NCBI GenBank assembly: GCA_937898535.1
Contig: CALDKP010000135.1
Span: 1 to 8,234, forward strand
Source of the DNA: an uncultured Sphingomonadales bacterium
GTDB lineage: Bacteria > Pseudomonadota > Alphaproteobacteria > Sphingomonadales > Sphingomonadaceae
Length of the DNA: 8,234 nt
Direction of reading: 5' to 3'
The notes under the pieces are model-generated. The model made no database searches. It was given only the letters and a program-made list of their open reading frames with translations, and was not told the DNA's origin. Positions 6,883 to 8,234 of the stretch are shown piece by piece. Both the position numbers and the translations under genes were made by a program. How positions within the stretch are numbered: position 1 is the first letter of the stretch; every line of letters starts with the position of its first letter.

Positions 6883-8234
6883 TTAGAAATTCAGCTCGAC
6901 ACCAATCGAGGCGCTGATGCCTTGTTTGTAACGGTTATAGAAAATCTTGTTCTCGCCGTTTTCCTGAAACTCCTGATATTTGGTGTTGGTCAGGTTGCGG
7001 ACTTCGAATTTCAATTCAGCTTCTTTGCCGCCAAGCGTAAAGCCTTCACGCGCCACGAAGTCCAGCTGGATGCCAGGCTTTTCCTTGATATCCGGCTGGC
7101 CTGATGCACCACGGCTGGTAACCCGATCGGTCGAATAGCTGAACAAAATTGTCTGCTGCGACAGGCGCTCGGTATCTTCGAGACCGAATTGCAGATTGAC
7201 CAGATGATCAGCCTGTCCGGTCAATGGCGATCCGTCGGTGAAGAAGTCGAGCGCGTTGGTGGACGATGCGTTAAACACCGCAACCGTATCACCAGGCTTC
7301 ACACTGATTTTTGACTTTGTGTAGGTGTAGTTGGCAATGACAACCGCACGGCGTGTCGCAAAAAAGCCTTCATCGCCAATGGCAGAGAGATCGAAATATT
7401 TCTGCGTTTCGATTTCAACACCGTACAAATCAGCCTTCGGTGCGTTCGCGAAGCTGGTGATAACGGAGTTATCATCAAAGCTTGAGAACGACTCGATGGG
7501 GCTATCGATACGCTTGAAGAAACCGGCAACTGTGAAGCGCTGGTCACGGTCAAAATACCATTCATAGCGTGCTTCAGCATTGTACAACTGACTGTCCGTC
7601 AACAGCGGGTTCCCGCGGAACAGACGGTTAGAGTCTGTATCGTAGAAGTTCTGGAAAATCAGTTCGCGGAATTGCGGACGCGCAATGGTTTTCGACGCGC
7701 TCAGCCGGAACTTCATTTGGTCATTCATGTCCCACGTCAGCGTCGCTGCGGGCAACCAATAGCTCCGATCCAAGCTGGTAGAGGCAAGCGACGCCGTTGG
7801 CGTCGTGAACACCTGAACCGGCACAACGGTCTGTTCAGCGGTTTCGTAACGCACACCAAGGTTCAGGCTGATCGCCGGCGTAATAAACGCCTGAATTTGG
7901 CCGTACCCTGCATGGTTTAGCAAGCTTGCATCAAAGACGGGGTTTGCTTCGTTGGTATCGATCAACGCGATGTTGTAAAAATCGATAATGTCCGGTTGCA
8001 ACAAAAGGTCTGGACGGAACAATGCAGGCGCAACTGGCGTGCCGCCGGGCGCGACAAACTGGAAGTCACGACGTTCGGTACGACGAACGGTGTCCGAATA
8101 GGCATAGCCTATCGTAGCGGTAATATCCGGCGTGACCTTTGCCGACAAATCCAAACCACCGGCCCACAGATTTTCATTCAGATAGGAATAGCTGACTTCG
8201 GCGCTTCCCTGCTGACCGTTGTTAAGACGGTTGA
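6883..8234 (-). CDS. TonB-dependent outer-membrane receptor, C-terminal part (5' end off window)
   Basis: This is the C-terminal 449 residues of an outer-membrane beta-barrel receptor. Such receptors import siderophores, vitamins or oligosaccharide-type nutrients using TonB energy; the substrate here cannot be told. The frame stays open to the right window edge (the last two bases are a partial codon), so the N-terminal signal peptide, plug domain and first strands are missing. Visible hallmarks are alternating amphipathic strands rich in Tyr, Phe, Asn and Asp, the barrel segment MKFRLSASKTIARPQFREL, the GNPLLTDSQLYNAEARYEWY stretch (a variant of the usual NPxLxPE-type motif), and the ending VGVELNF-like SIGVELNF with a terminal Phe, as expected for BAM-dependent barrel proteins. 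The TTG at 8154 is internal, not a start. The gene stops 175 nt before gspC on the same strand. The style matches receptors common in sphingomonads and Caulobacter. Family assignment is firm; substrate is unknown. Confidence 0.9.
   Translation of the reverse strand, partial: NRLNNGQQGSAEVSYSYLNENLWAGGLDLSAKVTPDITATIGYAYSDTVRRTERRDFQFVAPGGTPVAPALFRPDLLLQPDIIDFYNIALIDTNEANPVFDASLLNHAGYGQIQAFITPAISLNLGVRYETAEQTVVPVQVFTTPTASLASTSLDRSYWLPAATLTWDMNDQMKFRLSASKTIARPQFRELIFQNFYDTDSNRLFRGNPLLTDSQLYNAEARYEWYFDRDQRFTVAGFFKRIDSPIESFSSFDDNSVITSFANAPKADLYGVEIETQKYFDLSAIGDEGFFATRRAVVIANYTYTKSKISVKPGDTVAVFNASSTNALDFFTDGSPLTGQADHLVNLQFGLEDTERLSQQTILFSYSTDRVTSRGASGQPDIKEKPGIQLDFVAREGFTLGGKEAELKFEVRNLTNTKYQEFQENGENKIFYNRYKQGISASIGVELNF

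Noticed and set aside
8152..8154. TTG as the start codon of the TonB receptor frame
   Set aside because: The same frame continues without a stop to the window edge and keeps coding barrel-like sequence (for example SAEVSYSYLNENLWAGG), so this is an internal codon of a larger gene.
1..8234. tRNA, rRNA, CRISPR array, insertion sequence or phage gene
   Set aside because: The window is filled by recognised protein genes, and the one larger gap (6708-6882) shows no RNA-gene fold beyond the terminator hairpin, no spaced repeats and no transposase.

Overview
This window carries the 5' part of a type II secretion system (T2SS, general secretory pathway) operon, all on the minus strand. Upstream of it lies the 3' part of a TonB-dependent outer-membrane receptor gene on the same strand. 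In transcription order (right to left) the genes are: the receptor C-terminal half (8234-6883, cut by the window edge), a 175-nt intergenic region, gspC (6707-5883), gspD (5886-3697), gspE (3700-2144), gspF (2151-934), gspG (931-455) and gspH (435-1, cut by the window edge). Every gene points leftward. The many plus-strand reading frames are shadows of these genes.

The sequence suggests an alphaproteobacterium, most likely a sphingomonad (Sphingomonadales). The reasons are moderately GC-rich DNA, the gspC-D-E-F-G-H order with a PDZ-type GspC, and a long Ala/Gly-rich secretin linker. The receptor also resembles the large TonB-receptor families that are expanded in sphingomonads and Caulobacter. 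This placement comes from recognition of protein style, not from a database search.

The T2SS genes are packed tightly. gspC/gspD overlap by 4 nt (GTGA), gspD/gspE by 4 nt (ATGA) and gspE/gspF by 8 nt. gspF/gspG are separated by 2 nt and gspG/gspH by 19 nt. This implies one polycistronic message with translational coupling. The products cover the outer-membrane secretin (GspD), its inner-membrane coupler (GspC), the cytoplasmic ATPase (GspE), the inner-membrane platform protein (GspF), the major pseudopilin (GspG) and a minor pseudopilin (GspH). gspI, J, K, L and M are expected beyond the left edge but cannot be seen.

The only non-coding stretch over 100 nt is 6708-6882. On the minus strand it holds a 16-bp hairpin just after the receptor stop codon, then a promoter-like pair (TTGGCG, 18-nt spacer, TATAAT), a tandem hexamer near the predicted transcription start, and a G-rich ribosome-binding site before the GTG start of gspC. 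This suggests that the receptor transcript is terminated, at least in part, and that the gsp operon starts from its own promoter.

I see no tRNA, rRNA, CRISPR array, insertion sequence or phage gene, and no clearly undescribed system. The most useful observations are the unusually long GspG leader peptide, the placement of a TonB receptor directly upstream of the gsp operon, and the layout of the control region between them.
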